From NCBI RefSeq assembly GCF_006334915.2, contig NZ_VDMA02000001.1, positions 310,001-374,000 of the forward strand: 64,000 nt of DNA, given 5' to 3'. The notes below the pieces were generated by a model. It was not told where the DNA came from. It saw only the letters and a program-made list of their open reading frames with translations, and ran no database searches. The translations under genes were made by a program, and so were the position numbers. This stretch comes from Microbispora catharanthi. GTDB lineage: Bacteria; Actinomycetota; Actinomycetes; Streptosporangiales; Streptosporangiaceae. Positions 42,490 through 51,780 of this stretch are shown here, piece after piece; within the stretch, counting starts at the first letter, position 1, and each line of letters begins with the position of its first letter.

Positions 42490-43353
42490 TCAGTGCCCTT
42501 GGTCGTCCTCTTGCGGGAGGACGGTTTGCGCTATGGCGAGACCGGCCCGCCGGATCGCCTGGACCAGGGCGTGTTCGCGGCCCGCCGGCCCGTGCGCGAG
42601 CACGGCGTAGCCCTCCCACCGCGCCCCGGCCATGACACCCACGTCGGCCCGCGTCCCGGCGTCCGTGCCGGTCTTGTTCGCCACCCAGACCCCCGCGGCG
42701 TACGGCAGGGCCGCCGGCGGGTCGCGGTCCTCGGGTTCGTGCGGGAGCAGCGCGGGGACCAGCGCGCGGTCGGTGTTGTGCGCCATCCAGCCGAGCAGCA
42801 GCCGCTGCCACGGCTCGCGCCCGTACGTCAGCGACCGCATGAGACCCGCCAGCTCGTGTGCCGTCCCGGTGGCGAAGGACGGCGGATGCTCGGGGAGCCG
42901 GGGCTCACGGATCTTGTCGTGGATCCGGGTCCTGGCCAGCCCGAGCGCGGCGGCGGCCGCGTCCACCCGGCCGAGCCCGAGCCGCCGCAGCAGCGCGTTG
43001 GTCGCGGTGTTGTCGCTGACGGCGGCGGTGAGCAGCGCGAGGTCGCCGGTCGTCCAGTCGCGGGCCGACAGGCCGGTCAGCAGGCCCGAACCGCCCGCGT
43101 AGTCCTCGTCGAGCAGCGTCACGCGCTCGTCCGGGTCCACGACGCCCGCCGCCACGTCCTGCGCGAGCGCCGCGAGCAGCAGCACCTTGCCGGTGCTGGC
43201 CAGCGGCAGCACCACGTCCTCGTTCAGGCCGAGCGCCCCGGGCACGCAGACGGCCAGCGTGCCCGGACAGGACGCCGCCACCTCCTCCAGCCGCACCGCT
43301 TCGGGCGCGCGGGAGTCGGTGGCGCCCACGCCGCCGGTGGCCTTTCCGCTCAT
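42490..43353 (-). CDS. class A beta-lactamase-fold serine hydrolase
   Basis: The 287-residue protein has all active-site motifs of class A beta-lactamases: SxxK (LASTGKVLLL), SDN (AVSDNTATN), an omega-loop acidic segment (REPRLPEHP) and KTG (VANKTGTDAG). It has no signal peptide, so it is cytoplasmic, unlike resistance enzymes. It is the last gene of the amino-acid uptake/N-acyl-D-amino-acid deacylase operon, 13 bp after that gene, with GAGGGACGAGG before its ATG. A role in cleaving D-amino-acid-containing or beta-lactam-like compounds brought in by the transporter is an inference. Confidence 0.85.
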   Translation of the reverse strand: MSGKATGGVGATDSRAPEAVRLEEVAASCPGTLAVCVPGALGLNEDVVLPLASTGKVLLLAALAQDVAAGVVDPDERVTLLDEDYAGGSGLLTGLSARDWTTGDLALLTAAVSDNTATNALLRRLGLGRVDAAAAALGLARTRIHDKIREPRLPEHPPSFATGTAHELAGLMRSLTYGREPWQRLLLGWMAHNTDRALVPALLPHEPEDRDPPAALPYAAGVWVANKTGTDAGTRADVGVMAGARWEGYAVLAHGPAGREHALVQAIRRAGLAIAQTVLPQEDDQGH

Positions 43354-43366
43354 GACCTCGTCCCTC

Positions 43367-44974
43367 TCACAGGGTCAGTACCTTTCCCGGCCTGGCGCCG
43401 GTCTCCTCGCCGCCGCGCACCACGACCTCTCCGCCCGCGACGACCGCGTCGATGCCGGCGGGCGGCAGCAGCGGCTCGGTGAACGTCGCCCGGTCGGCCA
43501 CCGTCGCGGGGTCGAAGACCACCAGGTCGGCGTGCGCGCCGTCGCCGACCACGCCGCGCCCGGTCAGCCCGAAGCGCGCCGCGGCCATCCCGGTCATCTT
43601 GTGCACCGCCTCCTCCAGCCGCAGCAGCCCCAGCTCCCGGACATACCGGCCGAGCACCCGGGGGAACGTCCCGGCCCAGCGTGGGTGCGGGCGCCCGCCC
43701 GGCTTCGGCACGCCGTCGGAGCCGATCATCGCGTACGGCGCGGCCAGCACCCGCCGCACGTCCTCCTCGACCATCGAGTGACTGATGATCGTCACCTCGC
43801 CGGCCTCCGCCACCAGCAGATCGGCGGCCACGTCGAGGGGATCGGCGCCCGCCGACGCCGCGAGGTCGGCGACGGTCCTGCCCTCGGCCTGCGGGTGGCG
43901 GGGCGCGCAGGCGACCGAGATCCGATCCCAGCCGCCGTTGCCGACCGTGTTCTCCCAGCCGGGCACGCCCTCCGCGATGGCGCGGCGCATGCGGTCGCGC
44001 TGGGCGGGGTCGCCGAGCCGCGCCGTGAGCGCCCCCAGGCCGCCGTCGTTCGCCCAGGGCGGCAGCATGGCGGCCAGCGCCGTGCTGCCCGCCGTGTAGG
44101 GGTAGACGTCACAGGTGACGTCCATGCCCTCGGCGCGCAGCGCGGCGATGCGCGGCAGCGTGCGCTCGGTGCGGCCCCAGGCGTACCGGCCCGCGGTCTT
44201 GTGGTGCGAGACGTGCAGCGCAGCGCCGCTGCGCCGGGAGATCTCGATCGCCTCCTCCAGCGCCTCCTCGACGCGCGACATCTCGTCCCGCAGGTGGGTG
44301 ACGTACGGCTTGCCGTGCCGGGCGGCCACCGCCGCCAGCGCCACCACCTCGTCGGTGCCCGCGTACGAGCCCGGGGTGTAGATCAGGCCGGTGGACAGCC
44401 CGGCCGCGCCCTGCGCCAGGGAGGCGTCGAGCAGCGCGCACATCGTGCGCAGCTCGTCGGGCCGGGCGGGCCGGTCCACGGGGCCGAGCACGCCCGCCCG
44501 GAGCGTGCCGTGGCCGACGAGCGAGGCCAGATGGTTGGCCCGCGGCACCTCGGCGTGCGCGGCGGCGAAGCCCGCGAAGTCGGCGTACGCGCCGACGTCG
44601 CCGCCGAAGGTGATCCGCGTCTCTGCCCGCATGGCGGGCAGCCGCTCCGGCAGCGCGGGGAAGAGGCTCGACCCGCAGTTGCCGCAGATCTCGGTGGTCA
44701 CGCCCTGCAGCACCGACGCCCGCACCAGCGCGGAGCGGCCGCCGGACGGGCCGAGCAGCGTGACGCCGTCGGAGTGCGTGTGCACGTCGACGAATCCGGG
44801 GGCGACCACGCGTCCGCGCGCGTCGATCACCTCGGCCGCGCCCGTACGCGGCGCCTCGCCCGGAGCCAGCACGGTCAGCCGCCCGGCGGCGACCCCGACG
44901 TCGGCGGGCCTGCCGGGGCGGCCGGTGCCGTCCACCAGCAGGCCGCCCCGGATGAGCAGATCGAAACCGCTCAC
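43367..44974 (-). CDS. N-acyl-D-amino-acid deacylase (amidohydrolase family)
   Basis: GTG 44974 overlaps the ATPase stop and gives 535 residues. It follows the D-aminoacylase/dihydroorotase amidohydrolase pattern: strand-rich N-terminus ([15 protein letters not shown]), metal motif [10 protein letters not shown], a Cys in EICGNCGSS, later His ligands in YVTHLRDE and [10 protein letters not shown], Asp in MIGSDG, and the returning beta domain at the end. Such enzymes release free D-amino acids from N-acyl-D-amino acids or related D-glutamate conjugates. Its position behind an amino-acid ABC importer indicates that the substrate is imported. Confidence 0.88.
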   Translation of the reverse strand: MSGFDLLIRGGLLVDGTGRPGRPADVGVAAGRLTVLAPGEAPRTGAAEVIDARGRVVAPGFVDVHTHSDGVTLLGPSGGRSALVRASVLQGVTTEICGNCGSSLFPALPERLPAMRAETRITFGGDVGAYADFAGFAAAHAEVPRANHLASLVGHGTLRAGVLGPVDRPARPDELRTMCALLDASLAQGAAGLSTGLIYTPGSYAGTDEVVALAAVAARHGKPYVTHLRDEMSRVEEALEEAIEISRRSGAALHVSHHKTAGRYAWGRTERTLPRIAALRAEGMDVTCDVYPYTAGSTALAAMLPPWANDGGLGALTARLGDPAQRDRMRRAIAEGVPGWENTVGNGGWDRISVACAPRHPQAEGRTVADLAASAGADPLDVAADLLVAEAGEVTIISHSMVEEDVRRVLAAPYAMIGSDGVPKPGGRPHPRWAGTFPRVLGRYVRELGLLRLEEAVHKMTGMAAARFGLTGRGVVGDGAHADLVVFDPATVADRATFTEPLLPPAGIDAVVAGGEVVVRGGEETGARPGKVLTL

Positions 44975-45744
44975 CGGACCTGCCCGAGGAAGGCGCGCAG
45001 CCGCTCGTGGCGGGGGGCCGCGAGCACCTCGCGCGGGTTGCCTCGTTCGACGATGACGCCGTCGTCCATGAACACGAGCTGGTCGCCGGCCTCGCGGGCG
45101 AAGTTCATCTCGTGGGTGACGACCATCATGGTCATGCCGGTCGCCGCGAGGTCCCGCATGACGGCCAGCACCTCCTGCACGAGCTCGGGGTCGAGCGCGC
45201 TGGTCGGCTCGTCGAACAGCATCAGGCTGGGCCGCATCGCAAGGCTGCGGGCGATGGCCACCCGCTGCTGCTGGCCGCCGGACAGCTGGGCCGGGTAGTG
45301 GTGCCCACGGTCGGCCAGGCCGACCCGATCGAGCAGCTCCTGCGCCTGCCGCCTGGCCTGGGCGGCGGACGTGCCCAGCACGGTGACCGGCCCCTCCATC
45401 ACGTTCTCGATCGCGGTGCGGTGCGGGAACAGGTGGAAGCGCTGGAACACCATGCCGATGCCGCGCCGCTGCCGGGACAGCTCGTGGGGGCGCAGCGCGT
45501 GCAGCCGGCCGCCGCGCTCGGCGTAGCCCATCAGCTCGCCGTTCACCCAGATCCGGCCCGAGTCGATGGTCTCCAGGCGGTTGACGCAGCGCAGCAGGGT
45601 CGACTTGCCCGACCCCGACGGGCCCACGACGCACACCACCTCGCCGGCGGGGACGTCGAGGTCGATGCCCTTGAGCACCTCAAGCGACCCGAAGCGCTTG
45701 CGGACGGAGCGGATCCGCACCATCGGCTGGTCCTGCGCGTTCAC
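44971..45744 (-). CDS. polar amino-acid ABC importer ATP-binding protein
   Basis: GTG 45744 overlaps the permease stop; an internal ATG at 45723 is the alternative. The 257-residue protein has Walker [11 protein letters not shown]-loop [10 protein letters not shown], signature [15 protein letters not shown], Walker [15 protein letters not shown] and VTHEM. The HLFPHxTAxENV and [12 protein letters not shown] stretches are typical of the GlnQ/HisP group that imports polar amino acids. Confidence 0.94.
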   Translation of the reverse strand: MNAQDQPMVRIRSVRKRFGSLEVLKGIDLDVPAGEVVCVVGPSGSGKSTLLRCVNRLETIDSGRIWVNGELMGYAERGGRLHALRPHELSRQRRGIGMVFQRFHLFPHRTAIENVMEGPVTVLGTSAAQARRQAQELLDRVGLADRGHHYPAQLSGGQQQRVAIARSLAMRPSLMLFDEPTSALDPELVQEVLAVMRDLAATGMTMMVVTHEMNFAREAGDQLVFMDDGVIVERGNPREVLAAPRHERLRAFLGQVR

Positions 45745-46688
45745 GGCAGCTCCTTCGACGACAGGGGCTCCTTGGACGGCAAGGGCTCCTTGGACGGCAG
45801 CGGAGACAGGTTGCGGCGCACCCGGGAGGACAGCCGCACATGCCCGCGCTCGAACCTCTTCTCGATGAAGTGCTGCCCGATGCTCGCGATCGTGGTGAGC
45901 ACGACGTACCAGATCGAGGCGACCACGAGCATCGCGATGACCTCGAAGTTGCCGAGGTAGATGCGCTGTGCCACGGTCAGCAGCTCGGCCCCGGCGATCA
46001 CGGAGACCATCGAGGTCGTCTTCAGCATCGAGATGAACTGGTTGCCGGTCGGCGGGATGATCACCCGCATGGCCTGCGGCAGCACCACGCGGCGCAGCAC
46101 CTGCCGGTGCGACATGCCGAGTGACTCGGCCGCCTCCCGCTGGCCCGGGTCGACGGAGCGGATGCCCGCGCGGACGATCTCCGCCATGTACGCGCCCTCG
46201 TTGATGGCCAGGCCGAGCAGCGCGGCGGTGAACGGCGTGATGACCGCGTTCGCCTGCCACTCGATCAGCTTGGGCCCGCCGAACGGCACGCCGATCGCGA
46301 AGGTGGGGAAGACCAGCCCGATGTTGAACCAGAAGATGAGCTGCACCAGCAGCGGCGTGCCGCGGAAGAACCACGTGTAGAGAGCGGAGGTGCCGCGCAG
46401 CACGGGGTTGTCCGACAGCTGCATGACGGCGGCCAGCACGCCCAGCGCCAGGCCGATGGCCATGGACAGCACGGTGAGCTGGATCGTGACCCACAGACCG
46501 CCGAGGATCCTGCCGTCGGCCAGGTAGGCGACGATGACGTCCCAGTGCAGGTTCTCGTTGACGATGACCGTGTAGGCCAGCCAGACGAGGAAGAGGAGGG
46601 CGACGGCCGCCCCCAGCCACCGGCCGGGCCGTACGGGACGCACGGCCTCGATCGGCAGCTCGACGCCGGCCGACTCCTCTCGGGTCAC
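45741..46688 (-). CDS. polar amino-acid ABC importer permease
   Basis: The 315-residue protein (GTG 46688, which gives a GTGA overlap with the binding-protein stop; GTG 46694 is an alternative) has five to six membrane helices and the importer EAA loop ([39 protein letters not shown]) of the HisM/GlnP family. The last ~25 residues repeat [19 protein letters not shown], a lysine-rich tail encoded by imperfect 18-bp repeats. Only one permease gene is present, so it probably acts as a homodimer. Confidence 0.92.
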   Translation of the reverse strand: MTREESAGVELPIEAVRPVRPGRWLGAAVALLFLVWLAYTVIVNENLHWDVIVAYLADGRILGGLWVTIQLTVLSMAIGLALGVLAAVMQLSDNPVLRGTSALYTWFFRGTPLLVQLIFWFNIGLVFPTFAIGVPFGGPKLIEWQANAVITPFTAALLGLAINEGAYMAEIVRAGIRSVDPGQREAAESLGMSHRQVLRRVVLPQAMRVIIPPTGNQFISMLKTTSMVSVIAGAELLTVAQRIYLGNFEVIAMLVVASIWYVVLTTIASIGQHFIEKRFERGHVRLSSRVRRNLSPLPSKEPLPSKEPLSSKELP

Positions 46689-47569
46689 TTCCACGGCTGG
46701 GTGTTGACCAGCACACCGTCGACGGCGTTGGCCGTCACGCCGTACTCGTCCAGCACGGACGTGTAGCCGCCGTCGGCCTGGAGCTCCTCCATCGCCTTGG
46801 CGACCGCGTCGCGCAGCGCCGTCTTACGCTTGTCGATCGCGATGCCCCACGGGCCGGCCTCGTACTGATCGGGCAGCACGTCGTACTTGCCGGTGTCCTT
46901 GGCGTACATGACGGCGACGGGGTAGTCCACGATCGTGGCCACCGCGCGCCCGGAGTCGATCGAGAGCAGGCCGGTGGGCGCGTCCTCGCTCTGCATGATC
47001 TTCATCTTCGTGGCGCACTTCTCGTTCTGCTTCTCGCCGATGGCGAGGTTGGAGCTGCCCTTGGCCAGCACCACCGTGCGGCCGCACAGGTCATCGAGGT
47101 TCTTGATGCCCTCCGGGTTGCCCTTCTTCACCATGATGGCGCCGCCGGCGTTGAAGTAGTCGACGAAGTCGACCGCGGCGCGCCGCGCCTCGGTGTCGCT
47201 CATCGAGGACATCACGATGTCCCAGCGCCCGCCCTGGAGGCCGGGGATGAGCCCGTCGAAGGCCGCGTTGGTGATCGAGAACTTCAGCCCGAGCTTGGCC
47301 GCGATGGCGGCGCCGAGGTCGGGGTCGACACCGGTGAGCTCCTGGGTGCCCTTCTTGTACATCTCCATCGGCGGGTAGCCCTCCGACGTGGCGACCCGCA
47401 GCGTGCCCGTCTTGCGCACGTCCTCGGGAACCAGGTCCTTCGCGGTCTTGCCCGTCGTCGTCGCCGCGTTCTCGCCCGCGGCGGTCCCCGACGACGAACG
47501 CCCGCAGCCGCCGGCGAGCGCCGACACGACCAGCGCGCCGACTATGGCCACATATAGGCGCTTTGTCAT
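46685..47569 (-). CDS. amino-acid-binding lipoprotein (family 3)
   Basis: ATG 47569 follows CAGGAGG and gives 294 residues. A lipoprotein signal peptide ends in the lipobox LAGGC (Cys at about residue 22). The mature part is a family 3 solute-binding protein ([83 protein letters not shown]). It captures the substrate outside the membrane for the permease and ATPase encoded downstream. The Arg/Asp pair that binds alpha-amino and carboxyl groups is likely present, so an amino acid or amino-acid derivative is expected. Confidence 0.93.
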   Translation of the reverse strand: MTKRLYVAIVGALVVSALAGGCGRSSSGTAAGENAATTTGKTAKDLVPEDVRKTGTLRVATSEGYPPMEMYKKGTQELTGVDPDLGAAIAAKLGLKFSITNAAFDGLIPGLQGGRWDIVMSSMSDTEARRAAVDFVDYFNAGGAIMVKKGNPEGIKNLDDLCGRTVVLAKGSSNLAIGEKQNEKCATKMKIMQSEDAPTGLLSIDSGRAVATIVDYPVAVMYAKDTGKYDVLPDQYEAGPWGIAIDKRKTALRDAVAKAMEELQADGGYTSVLDEYGVTANAVDGVLVNTQPWK

Positions 47570-47649
47570 GGAACCTCCTGTTTTGCGAACGATTGAGCTT
47601 ATGCTGGCGACAGGAGGTAACAGCCGTAACAATCGTGAACGCTTGTGGT

Positions 47650-47678
47650 CCTCAGCATCGAAGTCTTCGATGCTGAGG
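47650..47678. promoter_or_regulatory. 29-bp perfect palindrome, probable operator of the amino-acid operon
   Basis: CCTCAGCATCGAAG, one central T, and CTTCGATGCTGAGG form a perfect palindrome 81 bp upstream of the binding-protein start. The length and perfection suggest a specific repressor site (GntR/FadR- or IclR-like in style). A weaker inverted pair, AACGATTG/CAATCGTG, lies closer to the gene (47587-47637). No regulator is in the operon. Confidence 0.6.
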
Positions 47679-47751
47679 CCGTCGAGTGCGGCGCAGCCGG
47701 TGATCAACGGCCGGTGCACCGACCCCGAGTACTTCTACAGCCCTCTCGTTG

Positions 47752-49314
47752 TCAGCCCCCGAGCCCGTGCGCCGGGCGGGAGACCGACGCCGCGGGCCGT
47801 ACGACCGCGACCCGGGGACGGTGGACGGCGGGCTTGCCCTCCGGGCGCGCCCCGGCGGCCCAGCACACCGCGCCCGCGGCGACGGCCGCCACCAGCGCGA
47901 GCCATCCGAGGGCCCGCCCCGCGCGCAGGCCGTACCCGCAGGCGAGCCAGTACAGCGAGAGCAGCAGCCTGATCCGGCCGCGCGGGCTGCCCAGCCGCCG
48001 CATCTCCATGGCGCCGAACGCGAAGTCGGCCGCCACGTGGGTGTCGTCGACGCCCGGCCGCAGCCGCTCGTACAGAACCGCCAGGCGCGCCGGGTCGGGC
48101 GCACGCTCGCCGGCCGGACCTGCCGCGTGCTCGTCGGCGCTCTGCGCCGCCCATCCCCGCCACAGGTGCTCGTCGGCGATGACCCGGCGGCGGCTCCACC
48201 ACCGTACGGGCGGCCATCCCAGGCGCAGCCCGAGCCCGCCCGGGGGTGCGGCGAACACGCACTCCCGCAGACGCAGACCCTCGGGACGGCGCAGCCCGCC
48301 GAGCCCGCATCCCCGCAGGTCCACCCCGGTCAGCGTGAGCGCGTCCGCGTCGAGGCCGTCGAGCGAGGTGACGCGCAGCCGGCCGGAGCGCCGGGTGACG
48401 GTGGACAGCCCGGCGAGCGTCGCGTCCCGCAGGTCGACCTCGGCGTCGGACAGCCGTGCGGCGAGCCGCCCGAGGACGGCTGCCGCGCGAAGCACCACGC
48501 GGCACCCGCTGGTGTCGATGTGCAACGGCGCGCAGGCCCGTACGCCCGCGAGCGACAGGCGCCGCACGATCCGCATCGGGCCGAGGTAGGCCGCCCCCTC
48601 GAAGCGCGCGCCCTGGAACTCGGCGCTCGCCCCGCAGTCCGAGCCGCGGAAGGAGACGGCCCGGTGGAACCGGGCGCCGCGGAAGCAGGCGTCCCCGTGG
48701 AAGGTGGCCGCGTCGAACGCGGCGAATCCGTGGAACTGTGCTTTCTGGAACGAGGCTTTCTGGAACGACGCCTTTTGGATTGAGGCGTTCCCCGTGACCG
48801 TGAGCGGCGGGGCGCCGAACCGCGCCGCGCCGAAAAGAGCGTCCCCGCGCACCATGACGTGGTCGAACGTCGCGTGGCCGCACACCCGCGCGTCGTGCAG
48901 GGAGAACTCGCGCAGGAACCGGGCCTCGCGGAAGGAGACGTTGCGGAGGAACCGGGCGCCGTAGAACGAGGCGAGACGGTCGAACCTCGTGTGGTCGAAG
49001 GTCGCGTCACCGGCGAAGACGACCTCGCCGAAGCGGGCCGGGCCGGTGAAGACCGCGCGGTCGAACCTCGCCCTGCCCAGGTGGCGCTCCATGCCGTCGA
49101 GGACCCGCGTGAGAAGGTCCTCCGACAGGAGGGTGCCACGCAGATCGAGGGCCTGGCCGGGCGTCAGGCCCCGCAGGAGCTCGGCCGCCTCGGCCGGCGT
49201 GAGGTGCGCCAGGCATCTGCCGTACGGCTCGTGGGCGACGCCGAGGCACTCGGGCGCGGCGTCACACGTTCTCCAGACCACGTCGAGCGGAGCGATCCGC
49301 GACCGGGGTGTCAT
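47752..49314 (-). CDS. pentapeptide-repeat membrane protein
   Basis: The 520-residue protein has a short Cys-containing N-terminus (TCDAAPECLGVAHEPYGRCLAHL, perhaps metal binding) and then, from about residue 75 to 270, a run of pentapeptide repeats centred on Phe (ARFDRAVFTGPARFGEVVFAG, SFREARFLREFSL, KASFQKASFQKAQF). A second, less regular repeat-like part follows, and near residue 440-500 two hydrophobic segments (LLLSLYWLACGYGL, WLALVAAVAAGAVCWAAG). Pentapeptide repeats form a right-handed beta helix; the function of membrane-linked versions is unknown. ATG 49314 lacks a clear ribosome-binding site; the frame is open further upstream. Confidence 0.8.
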   Translation of the reverse strand: MTPRSRIAPLDVVWRTCDAAPECLGVAHEPYGRCLAHLTPAEAAELLRGLTPGQALDLRGTLLSEDLLTRVLDGMERHLGRARFDRAVFTGPARFGEVVFAGDATFDHTRFDRLASFYGARFLRNVSFREARFLREFSLHDARVCGHATFDHVMVRGDALFGAARFGAPPLTVTGNASIQKASFQKASFQKAQFHGFAAFDAATFHGDACFRGARFHRAVSFRGSDCGASAEFQGARFEGAAYLGPMRIVRRLSLAGVRACAPLHIDTSGCRVVLRAAAVLGRLAARLSDAEVDLRDATLAGLSTVTRRSGRLRVTSLDGLDADALTLTGVDLRGCGLGGLRRPEGLRLRECVFAAPPGGLGLRLGWPPVRWWSRRRVIADEHLWRGWAAQSADEHAAGPAGERAPDPARLAVLYERLRPGVDDTHVAADFAFGAMEMRRLGSPRGRIRLLLSLYWLACGYGLRAGRALGWLALVAAVAAGAVCWAAGARPEGKPAVHRPRVAVVRPAASVSRPAHGLGG

Positions 49315-49449
49315 GGCAACGTCATACCCGATGTCCCGTCTCAGGACGTTAAAGCGTGATGGATAGGTAACAGTGTGTATCCATCGGGCGATCGCCGCCG
49401 CGCGGCGCGCCGATCGTTTGCCCTGGACAGGCAGGGGTACCCGACGTGC

Positions 49450-50313
49450 ATGTCTGAGCAGTCGAACTCCACACCGCCACCGCAGACGCAGCCGTACCCC
49501 GGCCGGACGGGCGAGATGACGCCCGAGCCCAGGGACGAGATGCGCGACTACACCGGACGCGACCTGCTGGCGGGCAAGCGGGCACTCGTCACCGGCGGCG
49601 ACTCCGGCATCGGGCGGGCCGTCGCCGTGGCGTTCGCCAAGGAGGGGGCGGACGTCGCGATCGCCTACCTCACCGAGCACGAGGACGCCGAGCACACCAG
49701 GAAGCTGGTGGAGCAGGAGGGCCGCCGCTGCCTGATCGTCCCGGGTGACCTCGCCGACCCCCGCCACTGCGAGGAGGTCGTGGAACGCACGGTCCGCGAG
49801 CTCGGCGGGCTCGACGTGCTCGTGAACAACGTGGCCACGCAGTCCCCGGTGCAGTCATTGGAAGAGCTGTCGAATGAGCAGTGGGAGCGCACCTTCGCGG
49901 TGAACATCCACAGCTACTTCTGGGTGACCAAGGCCGCGCTGCGGCACATGCCCGAGGGCGGCTCGATCGTCAACACCTCGTCGATCAACGGGCTGCGCGG
50001 CAACAAGACCCTGATCGACTACTCGGCGACCAAGGGCGCGATCAACGCGTTCACCTACTCCATGGCCCAGGTGCTGGTCGAGCGGGGGATAAGGATCAAC
50101 GCCGTGGCCCCCGGCCCGGTCTGGACGCCGCTCATCCCGTCGACGTTTCCCGAGGAGAAGGTGGAGAAGTTCGGCCAGCAGGCCCCGATGGGCCGGCCGG
50201 CCGACCCGGACGAGATCGCTCCCTCGTACGTGTTCTTCGCCGCCAACCGGCTGTCGTCGTACTACACGGGTGAGGTCCTCGCCCCGATCGGCGGCGAGAC
50301 GCTACCCGGATGA
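49450..50313 (+). CDS. short-chain dehydrogenase (YghA/general-stress type)
   Basis: The 287-residue protein has a Pro-rich N-terminal ~45 residues (TPPPQTQPYPGRTGEMTPEP), then a Rossmann fold with ALVTGGDSGIGRAVAVAF, VNNVATQ (NNAG position), catalytic Ser in NTSSING and YSATKG, and a C-terminal TGEVLAPIGGETLPG. This extended form is shared with YghA/YhdF/YhxC-like oxidoreductases found in stress regulons. The substrate is unknown. A 13-bp tandem repeat begins 25 bp after its stop. Confidence 0.9.
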   Translation: MSEQSNSTPPPQTQPYPGRTGEMTPEPRDEMRDYTGRDLLAGKRALVTGGDSGIGRAVAVAFAKEGADVAIAYLTEHEDAEHTRKLVEQEGRRCLIVPGDLADPRHCEEVVERTVRELGGLDVLVNNVATQSPVQSLEELSNEQWERTFAVNIHSYFWVTKAALRHMPEGGSIVNTSSINGLRGNKTLIDYSATKGAINAFTYSMAQVLVERGIRINAVAPGPVWTPLIPSTFPEEKVEKFGQQAPMGRPADPDEIAPSYVFFAANRLSSYYTGEVLAPIGGETLPG

Positions 50314-50337
50314 CGGCGCCGGCCGACGTCATGGGGC

Positions 50338-50478
50338 GATGTCACGGGCCGATGTCACGGGCCGATGTCACGGGCCGATGTCACGGGCCGATGTCACGGG
50401 CCGATGTCACGGGTCGATGTCGCGGGTCGATGTCGCGGGTCGATGTCGCGGGTCGATGTCGCGGGTCGATGTCACAGG
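50338..50478. repeat. 13-bp tandem repeat (ten full copies plus one partial)
   Basis: Units of 13 bp run without spacers from 50338: five GATGTCACGGGCC, one GATGTCACGGGTC, four GATGTCGCGGGTC and a partial GATGTCACAGG. The two halves of the array have different variants, so it grew by local duplication. A degenerate unit (GACGTCATGGGGC) precedes it. It lies between two converging genes and encodes nothing convincing. Confidence 0.9.
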
Positions 50479-50516
50479 ACCGCCCGAGGTCTTCCCGGGC
50501 GGCCCCTGGACCTCCT

Positions 50517-50717
50517 TCACCCGTTCTCGCTGAGGCGGCTGCTCTGGTCCTGCAGCTCGTCGATCAGCTTGGAGGCCTCGGCCTTGCTGAGCCCCTCCGG
50601 CACGTCCCGCCCGGCCTCCCTGGCCAGCGTGCGCAGGTAGGACTCCTGCGGCGCGGTCATCGGCTCGTCCCCGGTCGCCCACTCCTCGGGGTCCTTCTCC
50701 ACAGGTCCTCGGTCCAT
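50517..50717 (-). CDS. DUF3072 small protein
   Basis: The 66-residue protein follows GGAGG at 50720-50724 on its strand. It contains the DUF3072 pattern ATGDEPMTAPQESYLRTLAREAG and LSKAEASKLIDELQ. These are small, acidic, helical proteins found widely in actinobacteria with no known function. It is convergent with the SDR across the tandem repeat. Confidence 0.85.
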   Translation of the reverse strand: MDRGPVEKDPEEWATGDEPMTAPQESYLRTLAREAGRDVPEGLSKAEASKLIDELQDQSSRLSENG

Positions 50718-50777
50718 GACTCCTCCATTGTCGAACTGCCGTTCGCTCTACCCGCCGTCGTGGTCCGTAACCTGCGC

Positions 50778-51317
50778 TCACCGAGCCGCGGGGTGGCGCA
50801 GGTAGCGGGCCCGGGTGAGCTCGGACTCGTCCGGCTCCGCCCGTCGCCGCCGCAGCAGCCGCGCGGCCAGCACACCGCCCGTGACACATCCGGCGGCCAG
50901 CGCCGCCGCCGCGGCGAACGCCGAGCCGGCGCGGGTGGACGGAGGCTCCGGCCGTACGGCGCGGGCCCGCCAGGCGCGCAGCCACATCGCCTCGGCCGCC
51001 GCGTCGAGAAGATAGGTGGGCCGGATGCGGCCCGTGGGCACGTAGACCAGGTCGACGGCGAGCAGCGTCGCCGCCGTGGCCATGCCGAGACGGCGCGCGT
51101 GGTCGGCGCCGCCGGGAGTGGACGCGACCCGAATCTGCGTCCATCCGATGCCCACGAGCAGCCCGGCGACGGTGCGCTCCAGCCAGCGGTCGGTCTTCGC
51201 GCCGAACACCTTCTCGAAGCTCGGCAGATGCAGCAGCGGCCACAGGCCGCCCGCGATGTTGAAGAGCCCGTGGGCGCGGGCCAGGGCCGCCGCGCCCCTG
51301 TCGTCCTGGATGGTCAT
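50778..51317 (-). CDS. hypothetical membrane protein
   Basis: From ATG 51317 the protein has 179 residues with about four to five hydrophobic segments (LFNIAGGLWPLLHL, VAGLLVGIGWTQIRV, MATAATLLAVDLVYV, FAAAAALAAGCVTGGVLAARLL) and a basic tail. The segment RPTYLLDAAAEAMWL follows the third helix. I do not recognise the family. No Shine-Dalgarno sequence is evident for this start; the reading frame continues upstream. Confidence 0.65.
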   Translation of the reverse strand: MTIQDDRGAAALARAHGLFNIAGGLWPLLHLPSFEKVFGAKTDRWLERTVAGLLVGIGWTQIRVASTPGGADHARRLGMATAATLLAVDLVYVPTGRIRPTYLLDAAAEAMWLRAWRARAVRPEPPSTRAGSAFAAAAALAAGCVTGGVLAARLLRRRRAEPDESELTRARYLRHPAAR

Positions 51318-51413
51318 AGGCCGACGATGCCCGGCCGTAAAACGGACAAACCGGGCTCGGTTCGGCAGGAGGGCCGGGGGTGGGCGCAAATCGAGCAGTC
51401 TGGGGAGGACGCC

Positions 51414-51533
51414 ATGCCCGGAAATGTCAAGATTCGGCCACTGGGGGGAGCGGCGGGCTGCCTCCTGATGATCATCATCTCGATCGTCGCGTCGATCCTG
51501 CTCACCGTCCTGGCCAACGCCCTGCTCCGATGA
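51414..51533 (+). CDS. 39-residue single-helix membrane protein
   Basis: ATG 51414 is preceded by GGGGAGGA and starts a 39-residue frame: basic MPGNVKIRPLGGAAG followed by one hydrophobic helix (CLLMIIISIVASILLTVL) and ANALLR. The good ribosome-binding site, the basic-then-hydrophobic layout and the absence of any overlapping longer gene support it as real. Similar tiny proteins occur in many actinomycetes; the function is unknown. Confidence 0.65.
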   Translation: MPGNVKIRPLGGAAGCLLMIIISIVASILLTVLANALLR

Positions 51534-51780
51534 GAGGTCCGGCGGGCTCCTCGCGGACGGTGCATCGCCTTTGTCCTCCCGGCCCGATCGCCGGCATTCG
51601 CCGCGGGCGCCTCCGGCCCGATTTCCGTCGCGCGTTGTGACCCTTCAAGGGACGGGCCGTAATTGCATTAGCCGAAAAGTGTGTTCCGGTTGGCACAATT
51701 CTCGTATTCCGCGCACAGATCGCTCGGCCGTGAATTTGCGCGATGACAGATTTAACATTTGGCCTATATCATCGCCGACC
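51534..51780 (+). promoter_or_regulatory. AT-richer promoter region of the GPP34 gene
   Basis: The 247-bp gap contains a clearly AT-richer part (about 51650-51775, with GTAATTGCATTA and TAACATTTGGCCTATATC). TATATC at 51764-51769 is 12-17 bp before the GTG at 51781, which would give a nearly leaderless transcript. No TTGACA-like -35 is clear. Confidence 0.35.

Noticed and set aside
42490-43353. Antibiotic-resistance beta-lactamase
   Set aside because: The active-site motifs are present, but there is no signal peptide and the gene belongs to a D-amino-acid operon, so a resistance role is not supported.
47735-48883. Second long frame within the pentapeptide-repeat gene
   Set aside because: It is a shifted copy of the real coding sequence, Arg/Gly/Ala-rich with no domain.
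50338-50478. CRISPR array
   Set aside because: The units are 13 bp and contiguous, with no spacers and no cas genes.
50310-51413. Long frame through the 13-bp array reading MSRADVTG-type repeats, joined to the 39-residue protein
   Set aside because: All frames through the array are open because the unit lacks stops; the short frame from 51414 has its own ribosome-binding site.
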